Source: Prorocentrum cordatum (taxonomy: Eukaryota; Sar; Dinophyceae; Prorocentrales; Prorocentraceae). Taken from it: DNA of 64,000 bases. The position numbers and the translations under genes were made by a program. A model generated the notes under the pieces. That model was not told where the DNA came from and made no database searches. It saw only the letters and a program-made list of their open reading frames with translations. The first letter of the stretch is position 1. Each line of letters starts with the position of its first letter. Where the stretch lies: the NCBI GenBank assembly GCA_963575745.1, contig CAUYUJ010015730.1, positions 1 to 64,000 on the forward strand, written 5' to 3'. This document shows, in pieces, positions 1 to 11,504 of this stretch.

Positions 1-434
1 TGGGATGTTTGCACGGGCATGGGAGGTGGTCACGCGCGGATGTTGCGCGGCGGGTGGACTTCGGATCGAGACCATCCGCATCTCCCCCCCCCTCCCCCCG
101 AGGCCGGGGTTAAAACGATGCCCCTGCGCGCTTTCCCCCAAACAATGCTTACACTGATGGGTTCTTATTCTCTCTTCTGGGCATTGGGCCGGTGCCCGGT
201 CGCGGGCGCCCGCGGGGCGCCACTGGCGCCCCGCGCTCGGCATTGGCTGGGTCCCCCCAGGTGTTGGGCCGGTGCCCGGTCGCGGGCGCCCGCGGGGCGC
301 CTTCGTGGCGCCCCGCAGCCACCGGGGAGGTGCCCCCCGGGGGCTGCGGCTGGTGCCCGGCTGGTGCCCAGCCGTGGACGCCTCCGTGGCGCCCCGCGCT
401 GCGGGGGTGTCCCGAGGGGCCGGCCGGTGCCCGG
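1..434. other. GC-rich non-coding stretch with a duplicated segment
   Basis: No gene is recognisable. A 36-bp segment beginning gggccggtgcccggtcgcgg is present twice, at 186-221 and 266-301, 80 bp apart. Open frames here are GC-rich shadows in both directions. Confidence 0.5.
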
Positions 435-581
435 CCGGTGGTCGCCCGTGGGGGGGGGATGGGCACAGGGGGGGAATCCCCCCCTGTGGGCACAGGGGGG
501 GATAGGCACAGGGGGGGGATAGGCACAGGGGGGCATAGGCACAGGGGGGGGTAGGCACAGGGGGGGATAGGCACAGGGGCG
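435..581. repeat. G-rich minisatellite next to a foldback element
   Basis: About seven copies of a 15-21 bp unit of the form ataggcacaggggggg. The unit resembles the terminal inverted repeat of the foldback element that follows (compare 735-775 read on the minus strand), so it may be a local amplification of that end. Confidence 0.6.
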
Positions 582-780
582 ATGCATCCCGGATGCATCG
601 CCCCCCCCAATCGCCCCTTGATCGCCGACAGGGGCCCGACAGCCCCAGCCCGCCCAGGAAGGTGCGGATTCACTCTATCGGGGGCCTATCGCCGATCTAT
701 CGGCGATGTATCGCCGAGTCCAGGTCGATGCATCCCCCCCTATGCCAATCCCCCCTCTCGTTGCCCCTCAGCATCTTGCA
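582..780. mobile_element. Foldback element, family C copy 1
   Basis: The ends carry GATGCATC motifs in opposite orientation, and the interior (cccgcccaggaaggtgcgga, then atcggcgatgtatcgccga) matches 49520-49665. There is no coding capacity. It is probably a small non-autonomous DNA element; the family name is mine. Confidence 0.55.
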
Positions 781-905
781 CCACATGACTTACAGGACGT
801 GGCTGGCACCACCTGAGTTGCACCACAGCGTCTGCACCACACAGCGTTTGCACCGCACAGTTTGCACAACATCTCTTGCGCCACAGAGGTTGCGCCTCCT
901 CACCC
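781..905 (+). repeat. Short degenerate repeat of a TGCACCACAG motif
   Basis: The motif tgcaccacagcg and variants recurs four to five times between 814 and 895. The same motif builds the larger minisatellites at 12092-12297 and, inverted, 12855-13152. Confidence 0.45.
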
Positions 906-956
906 TCGTCGGGAACGGACATCGGGAGGAGGACCAGGATGAGGAGAAGGGTGCGA

Positions 957-1080
957 CCCCTCCTCCTCCTCCTCCTCCTCCTCCTCCTCCTCCTCCTCCT
1001 CCTCCTCCTCCCCCTCCTTCCCCTTCTCCTCCTCCTCCTCCTCCTCCTCCTCCTCCTCCTCCTCCTCCTCCTCCTCGTCG
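957..1080 (+). repeat. (TCC)n microsatellite
   Basis: Nearly pure CTC/TCC tract of about 120 bp on the plus strand. Pro-, Leu- and Ser-rich open frames across it are artefacts. Confidence 0.95.
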
Positions 1081-1085
1081 CCCTC

Positions 1086-1395
1086 CTCACAGATCCTTTC
1101 TATGAAATGCGATCAGTGTAAAGGGTGTGCCGAAACGGGTGAGTGGGCGCATGCGCATACCCCGACCGGGGCAATGGGTGGAGCGTCTGTGGGGCAGCGC
1201 ACCATCGAGAACGCAATAGGCACCACGTCGGGACGAGGCATTGCGAAGAGAGGCCCCCCGGGAGAGTCCCAGGAGGTCTCCAAGGGGCTCCGCCGAGCAG
1301 CCTGATCTCGGCGGCCCGGGCCGCGAGTGGCGCTGCGCGGCCCGGGGCCCTGCCCTTCCAGAGGGGGGGTGGGGGGCATCGCGCGAGAGCGCAAG
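1086..1395. other. No gene or repeat recognised
   Basis: Moderately GC-rich unique-looking DNA between two TCC tracts. No frame has recognisable protein character. Confidence 0.4.
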
Positions 1396-1545
1396 ACCTC
1401 CTCCTCATCCTCCTTCTCTTCCTCCTCCTCCTTCTCCTCCCCCTCATCCTCACTCCTCCTCTCCCCTCCTCACCCTCCTCCTCCTTTCTCCTCCTCCTCC
1501 TCCTCCTCCTCCTCCTCCTCCCTCCTCCTCCTCCTCCCCGCCCGC
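1396..1545 (+). repeat. (TCC)n microsatellite, imperfect
   Basis: Imperfect CTC/TCC tract interrupted by CAT and TTC triplets. Confidence 0.9.
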
Positions 1546-1686
1546 AGTGCAACCAGCTCCTCCTCACGCAGCTGCTGGGCGGCAAGCGCCTGCCGCTGAG
1601 GAGCCTCTCGCGCGGCAGCGTCGTCGAGGCCCGCGCGGGGGCGCCCGGGGCGGGAGACTCTCGCTGCCAGCTCCGTGTCCTGCACC

Positions 1687-2024
1687 CCTCCTGCCCCTCG
1701 GTCCTCCTTCGACGGCGCGCGATCCAAGGGGGTTCGGCGAAGCGGGGGGGGATCCTAAGATGGCTCCCCGCCTCGCGTGGAGCGCATGATGGACCAGCCC
1801 TCCTGCCCCTCGTTCCTCCTTCGACGGCGCGCACCAAGGGGGTGCGGCGAAGCGGGGGGGGGGATCCTAAGAGGGCTCCCCGCCTCGCGTGGAGCGCATG
1901 ATGGACCAGCCCTCCTGCCCCTCGTTCCTCCTTCGACGGCGCGCGCCAAGGGGGTTCGGCGAAGCGGGGGGGGGGACCCTAAGAGGGCTCCCCGCCTCGC
2001 GTGCAGCGCATGATGGACCAGCCC
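1687..2024 (+). repeat. Tandem repeat, three units of about 112 bp
   Basis: The block ctcctgcccctcgttcctcc ... gcgcatgatggaccagccc is repeated; gatggaccagcc occurs near 1788, 1900 and 2012. Units differ in the length of an internal G run. Open frames across it repeat with the array and are not genes. Confidence 0.85.
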
Positions 2025-2905
2025 ACTCTCAGGGCCCCCCCTGCCATTGTGCGCCCGCCTCCCTTCTCTTGCGACCGCTGCCAAAGCAAAGCGAGCGACT
2101 GTGCCTGTTCCACACAGCCGACGGCACGGTCCTGCCACTGCCACAACCAGCCAGGCTGCCGCAGCCATGACCTTCCCGCCTGCCACGACGACGGTTGCGG
2201 CCCCAACGGGGGAGGAGGGGTCAGGAAGATTACATAAGCTCAGCCTGCTAGTGCTGTCAAAACTTGCTCGTCAGCGTGCTATGCTCAAGCAAGGCTATCC
2301 TTGTGTCCTCACCTCTTCGGCCCATCCCTGACCTGCTTTGCCTAGATGCTGCAGACCCAGCGTCGGGGCCACAGTTCTACTTCGCCACCCCTACGCCCTG
2401 CTGGTGCTTCTGCTATGCCTCGTGCTACTCGTGCGACTCCCTCGCCGCTGGTCCAACTGACGCCCTCTTCTCGAGGCAGGCGCGGAATCAGGAGCACCAG
2501 TGCACAGAAGAGAGTTGCGAGAGGGAGGACGAGGATGAGGAGAAGCGAGAGAAGCTGCAGCGATGGTCTGATGATGGAGTTCGGTGGCCCACCCTCCCCT
2601 CCCCCCTCCCTCGCAAATGGGCGCGCCTCGGCCCCGGGCGCCGCGCCGCGCGCGGCGCGGGCTGCACCGGCGGGGTGCGCAGGGGACGGCCGAAACCGCT
2701 GCGATAAAGAGAGAGAGAGAGAGAGAAGCAGCAGCTCACCACCCACCAAGCCACCCCTTCCCAACCCGAAGGCCTGAGTTTGCCTTCCATTCCCAGTGGG
2801 GCGGGGCGGCCAGGAGCACTGACAAACCACGAGTGGAAGCCGTACCCACCCCAACCCGAAATTTGGGTATTCAGGTTGGGTTGGGGTGGTCTCGTAGGTA
2901 GTCAG
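2025..2905. other. No gene recognised; short (GA)n tract
   Basis: Mixed-composition DNA holding a GA dinucleotide run near 2705-2728. No frame shows a recognisable domain. Confidence 0.4.
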
Positions 2906-3064
2906 CGGCAGCAGCAGCAGCAGCAGCAGCAGTTGCTTTCCGCCCTGTTTCAGGATGGAGCTGCAAGTATCATGAGCTTTGAAGTGCAGATCCAGCATCG
3001 CATACCACAGTCAGTATCCGAACCGTGCCGTGGACTTGCCACGACATGCCCGTGCGCCACTCCG
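2906..3064. other. Short (CAG)n run and flanking unique DNA
   Basis: A CAG run occupies about 2908-2931. The rest is unique-looking and without a gene. Confidence 0.5.
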
Positions 3065-3136
3065 CTCGTATGCAGGTTCTGTCGCATGCTTGCAGCGTGC
3101 GTGCATGCGACAGCAGCAGCAGAACCTGCATACGAG
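3065..3136. repeat. Inverted repeat interrupted by CAG triplets
   Basis: Left arm 3065-3089 (ctcgtatgcaggttctg then tcgcatgc) pairs with right arm 3103-3110 (gcatgcga) and 3120-3136 (cagaacctgcatacgag). Nine extra bases, cagcagcag at 3111-3119, interrupt only the right arm. Confidence 0.8.
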
Positions 3137-3245
3137 CAGAAGCAGCAGCAGCAGCTGCAGCTGCAGTTGCTTGCTGCCTCTGCTGCTGCTGCTGCTGCTG
3201 CAGCAGCAGCAGCAGCGGCAGCAGCAGCAGCAGCAGCAGCAGCAG
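3137..3245 (+). repeat. (CAG)n/(CTG)n microsatellite
   Basis: Runs of CAG, CTG and again CAG, so the tract is itself partly self-complementary around 3180-3215. Confidence 0.9.
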
Positions 3246-3331
3246 GGCGGAGGGACGAGGGCGATCGGCCACCGGGGCGCGGACGAGCACGACGCGGGGC
3301 CGGGAGCGAGACGTGCGGGGGCGAGGAGCAG

Positions 3332-3522
3332 AAGGAGGACCAGAAGGAGGAGGAGGACGAGGAGGAGGACCACGAGGAGGAGGATAAGGAGGACGAGGAG
3401 GAGGACCACGAGGAGGAGGACGAGGAGGACGAGGAGGAGGAGGAGGAGGTTGTGAACGAGGAGCGAGGGGGGCGTGAAGCGAGGATGAGGCGAGGAGGCT
3501 GAAGGGGATGAGCAGTTGGACA

Positions 3523-3574
<52 letters not shown>

Positions 3575-3891
3575 GGATGAGGATGAGGATGAGGATGAGG
3601 ATGAGGATGAGGATGAGGATGAGGAGGAGGAGGAGGAGGAGGAGGAGGAGGAGGATCATGATGCTGCTGATGATGATGATGATGATTCTGATAAGGATGA
3701 TGATGATTATGATGAGGATGAGGATGAGGATGAGGAGGAGGAGGAGGAGGAGGATCATCATGCTGCTGATGATTATATAGATGATGATGCTGATTATGAT
3801 AAGGATGATGATGATGATGAGGATGAGGAGGAGGAGGAGGAGGATCATGATGCTGCTGATGATGATAAAGATGATGATGCTGATTCTGATA

Positions 3892-3941
<50 letters not shown>

Positions 3942-4270
3942 ACATAGTAGTATGGAGATGATGATGCTGGTGGTGGTGGTGATGCTGCTGCTGATGATGA
4001 GGATGAGTAAGATGATGATGGTGATGATGATGCTGTTGATGATGATAATGATGCTACTGCTGATGATGATGAGGATGATGCGGATCATGATTTTGCTGAT
4101 GATTACGATGACGAGGAGGAGGAGGAGGAGGAGGACCGCTCATGCCATCAGGACACAGGAAACAGGAGGAGGATGACCACCTCATGCCATCAGGAAACAG
4201 GAAACAGGAGGAGGAGGAGCAGCAGGAGGATAGGGAAGAGGAGGAAGAGGAGGAGGAGGAGGACAGAAGA
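3332..4270 (+). repeat. Long GGA/GAT microsatellite block
   Basis: Imperfect GAG tract (3332-3451), a long GAT tract with GAGGAT and GCTGAT interruptions (about 3521-4110), and another GGA-rich tract (4110-4265). The poly-Asp frame at 3516-3947 and the poly-His frame on the other strand only read the triplets. Confidence 0.93.
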
Positions 4271-6424
4271 AAAAGCAGGCGCGCCCTGCTTGTCGCTGGT
4301 GAGAACTTCTAAGACGCGTGTTCGTGGCGCCCATGCGAGAGGCACATGTTGAACACGACCTGCCCGAAGTGATGAGAAAAGTTCAAGCTCTGGGGTCTTC
4401 GACGGCGAGGCAATCTCAGGCGAGACGCCAGGCCCGCCCTACCAGTTCGTCTGGTGGTGTGGCTTGGATGCGTGGCTGAGAAGGAAGAGAGATGGTGGGC
4501 AGAAGATGACAGCATGGGGGCCTCGGCAACGACCCGGGTGGCTCCTCTTCTCCAGTCTGGGCACCCCTGCTCTTCCCCATGCCCTCATGTTGCCATTCTC
4601 TCTACTTGCTTGCCCATAGGCCTTCCGTGCACCAAGGGGACATGGTCGAGGATCCATGGCGCCCAACAGGGGCTCTTTTTGATTTTAGGCGGGATGTTTT
4701 CACAGCCTTTACGTCGTCCGCGGCTTCAGAGTAGGAAAGTAGAGGGCTGTTGTCCTGGCAGCCTCATGTTTTCTTGGGTTGTCAGCCTGGGCGCGGAAGT
4801 TCCGCGGTCCGCGTTTGCCGCTTTTCATTCATATCCGCATTTGGGGGCCATGGGGTCATCCAGGTGTGCTTTGTAGAGCCTACGGTCTGATTGTGGCTTG
4901 CCGTTCCAGGGTTACTTATCCGCGTTTCTGGTTGCTCGGCAGACATGGTGGTTGAGCATTTCGTTGGCACAACCTGCCTTGCGATGCGGCAGGCTTTGCC
5001 TCGTCTTGCGGTGCCTTCATTCGCGCGAGCAGCCTCGTGACCGAATACGCGGCCACTGCGGGGGTGGCTTGGCTGCAGCGCTCTGGGGAGGCTCTTTGGC
5101 CCTCCCTTCTCTCGTGCTCCGTGTGTGGGCCGTGGTGGTGGCCCGGCTGCCGGCCCCAGCATCGGTGTTTTGCCGTGCCCAGGGCTCCTCTCAGGAAGCA
5201 GGCCGAGGGTCATTCTCTGCGGCGCCGTCCTCCTCCCTTCTCCTGCCCCAGGCCGTTCCCTTCGTCCAAGGCTTCCTCCGCCCCTCCTCCTCCTGCCTCC
5301 TCTCCCGCCCTCCTCGTCGTCCATTTTGCTGGGGAGACGCATGAGGTGTGGAGGCATGCGCCCGAGAGATCTTGAGACGGTGCAGGGCAATGGCGCGTAC
5401 AGGGAGAAGAGATAACTTCCATCATCCCGATCAACATCGCTTTCCTGGCCATGCTCTCCGTATGATTATTATTGTTCGCATCATGCGTGTTATCATTGTT
5501 CGTGTTCTAAGAATGGTATCAGCTATTAGTTTCATTTGTAGGAGTACAATTATGAATCGCCATGTTCATCATGTGAGTATGATTCTCAGTTCTCTTAGTT
5601 CCAATATTTCCTCTTCCTCGGCCCCCTTGTTGTCTTGTTTATCCCCACCTCTTGGCTCTCCCCTTCTCACCAGCTCCTGCCCTTGTGGTCACCACCTCGA
5701 GGCGTCCATCACGACAGCCCTGTTTTTCCTGGTCGGCTTCGGCGATCTTTGGGCATGGTATCCTGCAGCCCCTCCATGCTACTTCCCGTGATCATTCCGA
5801 CCGACTCATCTGCCCACGTTGTTAATTTCCTCTCTTCACCTCGCGCACCTTGTCCCAATTCGCTGCCTTACAATATGTCGTTTTCGCATGATGACGCATT
5901 GCTCCGAGCCGTCTCCTGCAGCTCATGTCTTCGCCCAACGAGCCCTCACCCTGAACATCTGGGGAGGCCGAAAAAATGGCGGGGGCACCCCTTCGATGTC
6001 TACCGTCGTGGTCCGGGTTTGTCCCCCCGAAGGTCAAACATCCCGCGCACATCGCCACCCGCCTCGTCAAATGTGCACCGCCACACTGAGACACCCGAAA
6101 AGGGGTCTGCGGCCCCCCCCCACACTGCCAAGAGATCCGAGATCGTCTGGACCTCGGGACCGGAGCCCGCGTGTCGAATGAGGAGCAGACCCCCCCCTCC
6201 TCCGCCAGCGCTGCGACGCGCACGCATTCGCCAGGGCACGCCACGGCACCCCGGCGCGGCACGGCACCGGTACAGCGCGCGCCAAGAGCGGCAGTGCGAG
6301 AGGGGCTCACGGCAGGGCGCGCCGGGACACGGCACGGCACGCGCAGGCGAGGCAAGTCATGCGGTGGAGGCGCGCCTCAAGGAGCCAGACTCTTTTCGTC
6401 ACGATACCCTGGGGTTCCTTCTTG
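4271..6424. other. Two kilobases with no recognisable gene
   Basis: Normal-complexity DNA. Every open frame is short and overlapped by others on both strands, and none shows a motif I recognise. Around 5460-5620 the base composition becomes AT-richer. A host exon here cannot be excluded. Confidence 0.4.
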
Positions 6425-6550
6425 GCATCGCTTGGACGTGTGCATTTTTCCTTCGGCGAGGACCATCGAGGAGCATCCTTGATCATTTGGCGAAAAAACC
6501 ACGCACGAAACAGAAACAAACACAGGGAATGGACGTCCGAGCGATGGCCA
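6425..6550 (+). repeat. Dispersed repeat D, copy 1
   Basis: About 125 bp, from ggacgtgtgcat through gaggagcatcc, gatcat..ggcgaaaa and ggaatggacgtccgag. The same order of blocks occurs at 26835-26962 and 32519-32625. No terminal inverted repeat was found. Confidence 0.7.
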
Positions 6551-6654
6551 GCCTTGCTCCGCGGGCCACAACGCGCGTTATGGCCCCTGCACCACCCCCC
6601 ACCACCACAACGTAACGCGGTCCGGTCCCCAGTGCGCCCCCGGCACTGCCGCCG

Positions 6655-7050
6655 TGCGCACAGGGATCCGCATAGGAGCCCGAACAGGGATCCGCAGAGG
6701 CATCCGCACGGAAATCCGCATAGGGATCCGCGTGGGGATCGCATAGAGATATCCATCGGGATCCGCATTGGGGTATGCTTAGGGATTCCCAGGGATCCCC
6801 TTTAGAGATCCGCACAGGGATCTGGATAGGGATCCGCATATGGATCCGCGTGAGGATCCGCATAGGGATCCCCAGATGCAATCGCATAGGGATCCGCATA
6901 GGAATCCGCATGGCAATTCGCATAGGCATCCGCATAGGGATCCGCATAGGGCATAGGCATCCGCATAGGAATCCGCATAGGGATGCGCATAGGGATCCCC
7001 AGAGGGGTCCTCATAGGGATCCGCATAGAGATCCGTATAGGGGCGGTGGT
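6655..7050 (+). repeat. 12-bp minisatellite, unit GGATCCGCATAG
   Basis: About thirty degenerate copies of ggatccgcatag with small insertions. The alternating Arg/Ile/Gly frames reported by translation follow from the 12-bp period. Confidence 0.9.
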
Positions 7051-7114
7051 CGCGGGCCAGAGGCGGTGCCTTCAGGCACTTGTGGTGTTCGTAGGAAAGA
7101 GAGCAATAGGAGGA

Positions 7115-7396
7115 GAAGGACGACGACGAAAACGACGACGACGACGACGGCGACGAGGATGCATGACGGAGGTGAGGAGCATACCTCTTGTACGCCACGT
7201 GGAGGAGGCAACGACGCCTTCGGAGGTATGCGCTCGCCACAACTCTTCGTCGCTCATCGTTGTCGGTCGTCGTTGTCGTCGTCGTCGTCGTCCGTCGTCG
7301 TCGTCGTCGTCGTGGTCGTCGTCGTCGCTCTTCGTTGTCGGTCGTCGTCGTCGTCGTGGTCGCTCGTCGTCGTCGTCATCGTCGTCGCTCGTCGCT

Positions 7397-7481
<85 letters not shown>

Positions 7482-8075
7482 TTCGTTGTCGTTGTCGTTG
7501 TCGTCGGTCGTCGTCGCTCGCCTTCGAATGCTTTCGAGGCCCTCTGGAGGGCTTCGGATGACCTCCGGAAGGCCTCGGGAGGCTGCCAGAGGCTTTAGAA
7601 GACCTCTGGAGGCCTCGGGAACCTCTGGAGACCTCCAGAGGCGTCGCTCGTCGTGTTCGTCGCCGTCGTCGTCGTCATCGTCGTCGTCGTCGTCGCTCGT
7701 CGCTCGTCGTCATCGTCGTCGTCGTCGTCGTGGTCGCTTGATGTCGTCGTCGTCGTCGTCGTCGATATCATCGTCGCTCGTCGTCGCTCGGCGCTCGTCG
7801 TCGTCATCGACGTCGTCGTCGTGGTCGCTCGTCGTCGTCGTCGTTGTCGTGGTCGCTCGTCGTCGTTGTCGTCGTCGCTCGTTGTCGTCGTCGTCGTCGT
7901 CGTCGTCGTGGTCGCTCGTGGTCGTCGACGTCGTGGTCGCTCCTCGTCGTCGTCGTCGCTCGTCGTCGTCGTTGTCGTCGTCGTCGTTTTCGCTCGTCGT
8001 CGTCGTCGTCGTCATCGTGGTCGCTCGATGTCGTCGTTGTCGCTCGTCGCTCGTCGTCGTCGTGCGCGCGGACGC
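7115..8075 (+). repeat. Long (GTC)n/(TCG)n microsatellite
   Basis: Nearly 1 kb of GTC/TCG triplets with GCTCGTC interruptions. About 120 bp of non-repeat DNA lies inside (7530-7640), with short repeats of cctctggagg type. Poly-Ser, poly-Val and poly-Arg frames are artefacts. Confidence 0.95.
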
Positions 8076-8389
8076 TTGGGTGGCGACGGAACCGCACGGT
8101 GGGCGGGGGGGGGGCGTTACGTTATGCCCTCCCCCCCTGGCCCCCCTCCCCAGAACGCTCGTTATCGCCGCGAATTACGAAGCTCGTCTCCACTGTAAGT
8201 GTATGCGTTTCATCAGCGCGCTTCTCCGCTTCTCCGTCGTCCGTCTCAAATTGGCCTTCTTGTCAACTCGTATCCCGTCGGCAGGATCGTCCGCGAAAGA
8301 ACTCGCATGCGTGATCGAGAAGTTCTAAATCCTTATCGGCACGAGTTTGTTGAATTGGCAATCGTCGACGGGTGCGTACCAATATGATT

Positions 8390-8945
8390 CCCTACCTAGG
8401 CTCTGCCTAGAAGGGTTCTTACTCTCTAGCTTAAAGGGGCCGGGCAGTGGAAAGCGCCCCGGGCGGTTCCCCCAGTCCCCTGGGAGCGGTTCCCCCCAGT
8501 CCCCTGGGAGCTTTAGCTTTAGCTTTAGCTTTAGCCTTAGCTTTAGCTTAGCTTTAGCTTAGCTGTAGCTTAGCTTTCGCTTAGCGCTTCGCTTAGCTTT
8601 TCGCTTAGCGTTTAGCTTAGCTTTAGCTTAGCTTGAGCTTAGCTTGAGCTTAGCTTGAGCTTAGCTTGAGCTTAGCTTGAGCTTAGCTTGAGCTTAGCTT
8701 TAGCTTAGCTTTAGCTTTAGCTTTAGCTTTATCTTAGCTGTAGCTTAGCTTTAGCTTAGCTTTAGCTTAGCTTTAGCTTAGCTTTAGCTTAGCTTTAGCT
8801 TAGCTGTGGCTTAGCTTTAACTTAGCTTTAGCTTAGCTGTGGCTTAGCTTTAGCTTAGCTTTAGCTTAGCTTTAGCTTAGCTTTAGCTTAGCGTTACTGT
8901 TACTACTAATGCTGCTTTCCTAGGGGTTCCAACTCCTAGGTAGGG
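8390..8945. mobile_element. TTTAGC satellite framed by 11-bp inverted repeats
   Basis: Perfect 11-bp inverted repeats ccctacctagg (8390-8400) and cctaggtaggg (8935-8945) bound an array of TTTAGC/TTAGC units at about 8511-8893. The unit begins like the plant-type telomere repeat TTTAGGG but has C where that has G. The structure is consistent with a foldback element whose interior is satellite. No TSD was found. Confidence 0.6.
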
Positions 8946-9219
8946 TCGCACTGGGATAATTCAGTCGTCGTCCTTCACATCTTGCTTTGTGCTTTGTGCC
9001 CCCGAACCCTGAAAACTCCCTTGCTTTCTCACTGCAGGCCGCGTCCGCATCTCCCTGCTCCCGCCCCCTCCGTCGTCCAGGGGTGGCATGAGGGGCATCG
9101 GGGCAAGGGTGGGCCTGCATCCCGAACTCTGGGGGTACCCGCAGTCCGGGGAGGGGACCGACCTCCCTCTTTCCACCTTGATCATCGGAGGAGGAAAAGG
9201 TACCCATACGGATACCCTC

Positions 9220-9417
9220 GAAGAAGAAACAACGCCGTGAACATAAACCTTTTGGCGGTGACGCGCGGATTTTTTGGATCCGCGCTGGAGCCCCCCGCTG
9301 GCGCTTCCGGCGCCGCCGCTGGCGCGCTCCGCGCGCCGGGGAGGGGGGCCCAGCGCAGATCCAAGGAAGCCGCGCGGAGCGCCAAAAAGTTTATGCTTAT
9401 GCCGTTTTTTCTTCTTC
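9220..9417. mobile_element. Foldback element, family A copy 1
   Basis: Inverted ends: gaagaagaaacaacg at the left and its near-complement at the right, then cataaac/gtttatg, then a GC-rich core with ggatccgcgctgg opposite ccagcgcagatcc. The core matches copies at 17077-17205, 17530-17672 and 57699-58058. It is non-coding. Confidence 0.75.
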
Positions 9418-9660
9418 AATACCCTCCGCCCGTTTCCCTCTGTTTCGCCCTCCTGGGAGGTTCTCGTCGCCACCGTTTGACCCGCCTCTTCCCGAGTGCG
9501 GGTCTTTTGCCAAATCGTGTTGGCTTTCGCTCTTCGTCGTCGTCGTCGCCTTCCCTCCCCTCCGCGAGCGTCCACGCTCGTGGATCACGCAGGGATCCAG
9601 AGTGCATGTTGGGCTCCAGCCCACCCGCCGTGCTCTCGTAGGGGCGATGTCCACGCATCT

Positions 9661-9678
9661 TCTTCTTGTTTATTATTA

Positions 9679-9722
<44 letters not shown>

Positions 9723-9885
9723 TTTTATTATTATTAGTATTATTATTATTATTACTATTATTATTATTACTACTATTATTGTTACTATTATTATTATTAG
9801 TATTATTATTATTAACATTATTATTATTATTAGTATTAGTATTCGTATTATTATTAATATTATCATTATTATTAGTATTCTTCCT
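9661..9885 (+). repeat. (TTA)n microsatellite
   Basis: TTA triplets with GTA, ACT and AAC interruptions, an AT-rich island in GC-rich surroundings. Confidence 0.93.
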
Positions 9886-10117
9886 CTATCCTCACCCCTC
9901 CTGCTTCCGACTGCGCCCTCTTCTCGGTGCCGGACCCAGGGGGAAGTGAGAAGGAGAAGGCCTTCTCGCCAGGCCTTCCGAGAAGTCTTCTGCGCCTTCC
10001 CCCCGGAGACACAGGGAACACCTCTCCGAGGACGCGAGGTCTCCCGAGAAGCCCCGCCGCCTCCGGAGAAGGCCTTGTGCTTCTCACTTCCCCCCCTCGC
10101 TCGCCGCCGACTCTCTC

Positions 10118-10118
10118 C

Positions 10119-10175
<57 letters not shown>

Positions 10176-10181
10176 CGACGC

Positions 10182-10248
<67 letters not shown>

Positions 10249-10250
10249 CC
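10118..10250 (+). repeat. (GAC)n microsatellite
   Basis: Almost pure GAC triplets with two GCC interruptions. Confidence 0.95.
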
Positions 10251-10410
10251 CCCCCTCCGGCCCCCGCCTGCGCCCTCTTCGGTCCACCCGCCTGGACGTC
10301 GAGTGGGTGCGCGGGAGCAGCGCCGCGGAGGAACGCGGCGCGGCGGACCCGGGCGGCCCGAGCGCGGAGGCGCGCCCTTTCGGGGGGAGGGGCGGGCCGC
10401 CTCGGTCGTT

Positions 10411-10526
10411 CTCTTCCTCCTCCCTCCTCCTCCCTCCTCCTCCTCCTCCTCCTCCTCCTCCTCCTCCCTTCTCCTCCTCCTCCTCCTCCTCCTCCTCCTC
10501 CTCCTCCTCCTCCTCCTCCTCCTCCC
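10411..10526 (+). repeat. (TCC)n microsatellite
   Basis: Pyrimidine tract of TCC triplets, nearly pure after 10435. Confidence 0.95.
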
Positions 10527-11135
10527 TTTTTGCGTTAAGTTAGCATGCGTGACGAGGCTGTTGCGTCATTCTCCTCCTCGACTCGACTCGATGACGGCAT
10601 TGGTGTCTCGAGGACGCTGCCACGTCCTCCATCAGGGGGAGTCGCCCCTTGTGGGGGGGTTCAAGCTGGCAGCTGTACAGTAATGGGGTAGCCAAGCGAA
10701 GTGAGACAGGCCCCCCCCAGTGGCGGGGTAGCTATTGCCCCCCTCTTCCCTGGGGGTGGGGGGGGAGTCGGAGAGGAGGATCATACATGAAAAGAGAGGG
10801 GAGGAGTGGGGGAGGCGGCGGCTGTGCGACGGCAAGGGCGTGGTGGCAAGTGGTGAGAATGGGTGCGCAAGCGTGGCCGGGGCCACGCTCGCCAAAAGTT
10901 GGATGGCGTGAGGACCTCTCACCTCGCCCACAGGTGACCCCAAGGTGACGACATTCAGTCGCGGCCTGGGAACCCCCGCCCGCCGAGGCAGGCGAAGGGC
11001 TGCCACGTGCGCGACTGGGGGCCACGCAGTCATCCCCACCAGGTAAGGAGAGGTCTACGCCATCCCGTGGCGTCGGCCCAGCGTGTAGCAAGAGCGCTGC
11101 GTCCTCCCACCCCGTGCATCCCACACTTACTGATC
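10527..11135. other. No gene recognised
   Basis: About 600 bp of mixed DNA between pyrimidine tracts. There are G-rich runs near 10740-10780. No frame has recognisable protein character. Confidence 0.4.
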
Positions 11136-11203
11136 CACCTCCTCCTCCTCCTCCTCCTCCTGTTCCTTCCTCCTCCTCCTCCTCCTCCTCCTCCTTCCTC
11201 CTC

Positions 11204-11234
<31 letters not shown>

Positions 11235-11443
11235 TCCTCCTCCTCTTCCTTCCTCCTCCTCCTCCTCCTCCTCCTCCTTCTCCTCCTCCTCCTTCCTCCT
11301 CCTTCCTCCTCCTCCCTCCTCCTCCCTCCTCCTCCTCCTCCTCTTCCTCCTCCTCCTCCTCCTCCTCATCCCCTCCTCCTCCATCTCCTCCTCCTCCTCC
11401 TCCTCCCGCCTCCTCATCCTCCTCCTCCTCCTCCTCCTCCGCC
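11136..11443 (+). repeat. (TCC)n microsatellite, 300 bp
   Basis: Long TCC tract with CTTCC and CCC interruptions on the plus strand, followed within 70 bp by a GGA tract, so the two can pair with each other. Confidence 0.95.
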
Positions 11444-11504
11444 AGAGGCTGCAAGACGGGCCATGTGCGACAGGGCGGTGGAGGTGGATGTGCACCTCGG
11501 TGAC

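Noticed and set aside
3516-3947. Poly-Asp/Glu protein of 143 residues
   Set aside because: It is a direct reading of GAT and GAG triplets; all three frames on both strands are open through the tract.
6775-8328. 517-residue Arg/Ile and Ser/Val protein
   Set aside because: It reads through the 12-bp minisatellite and the GTC tract.
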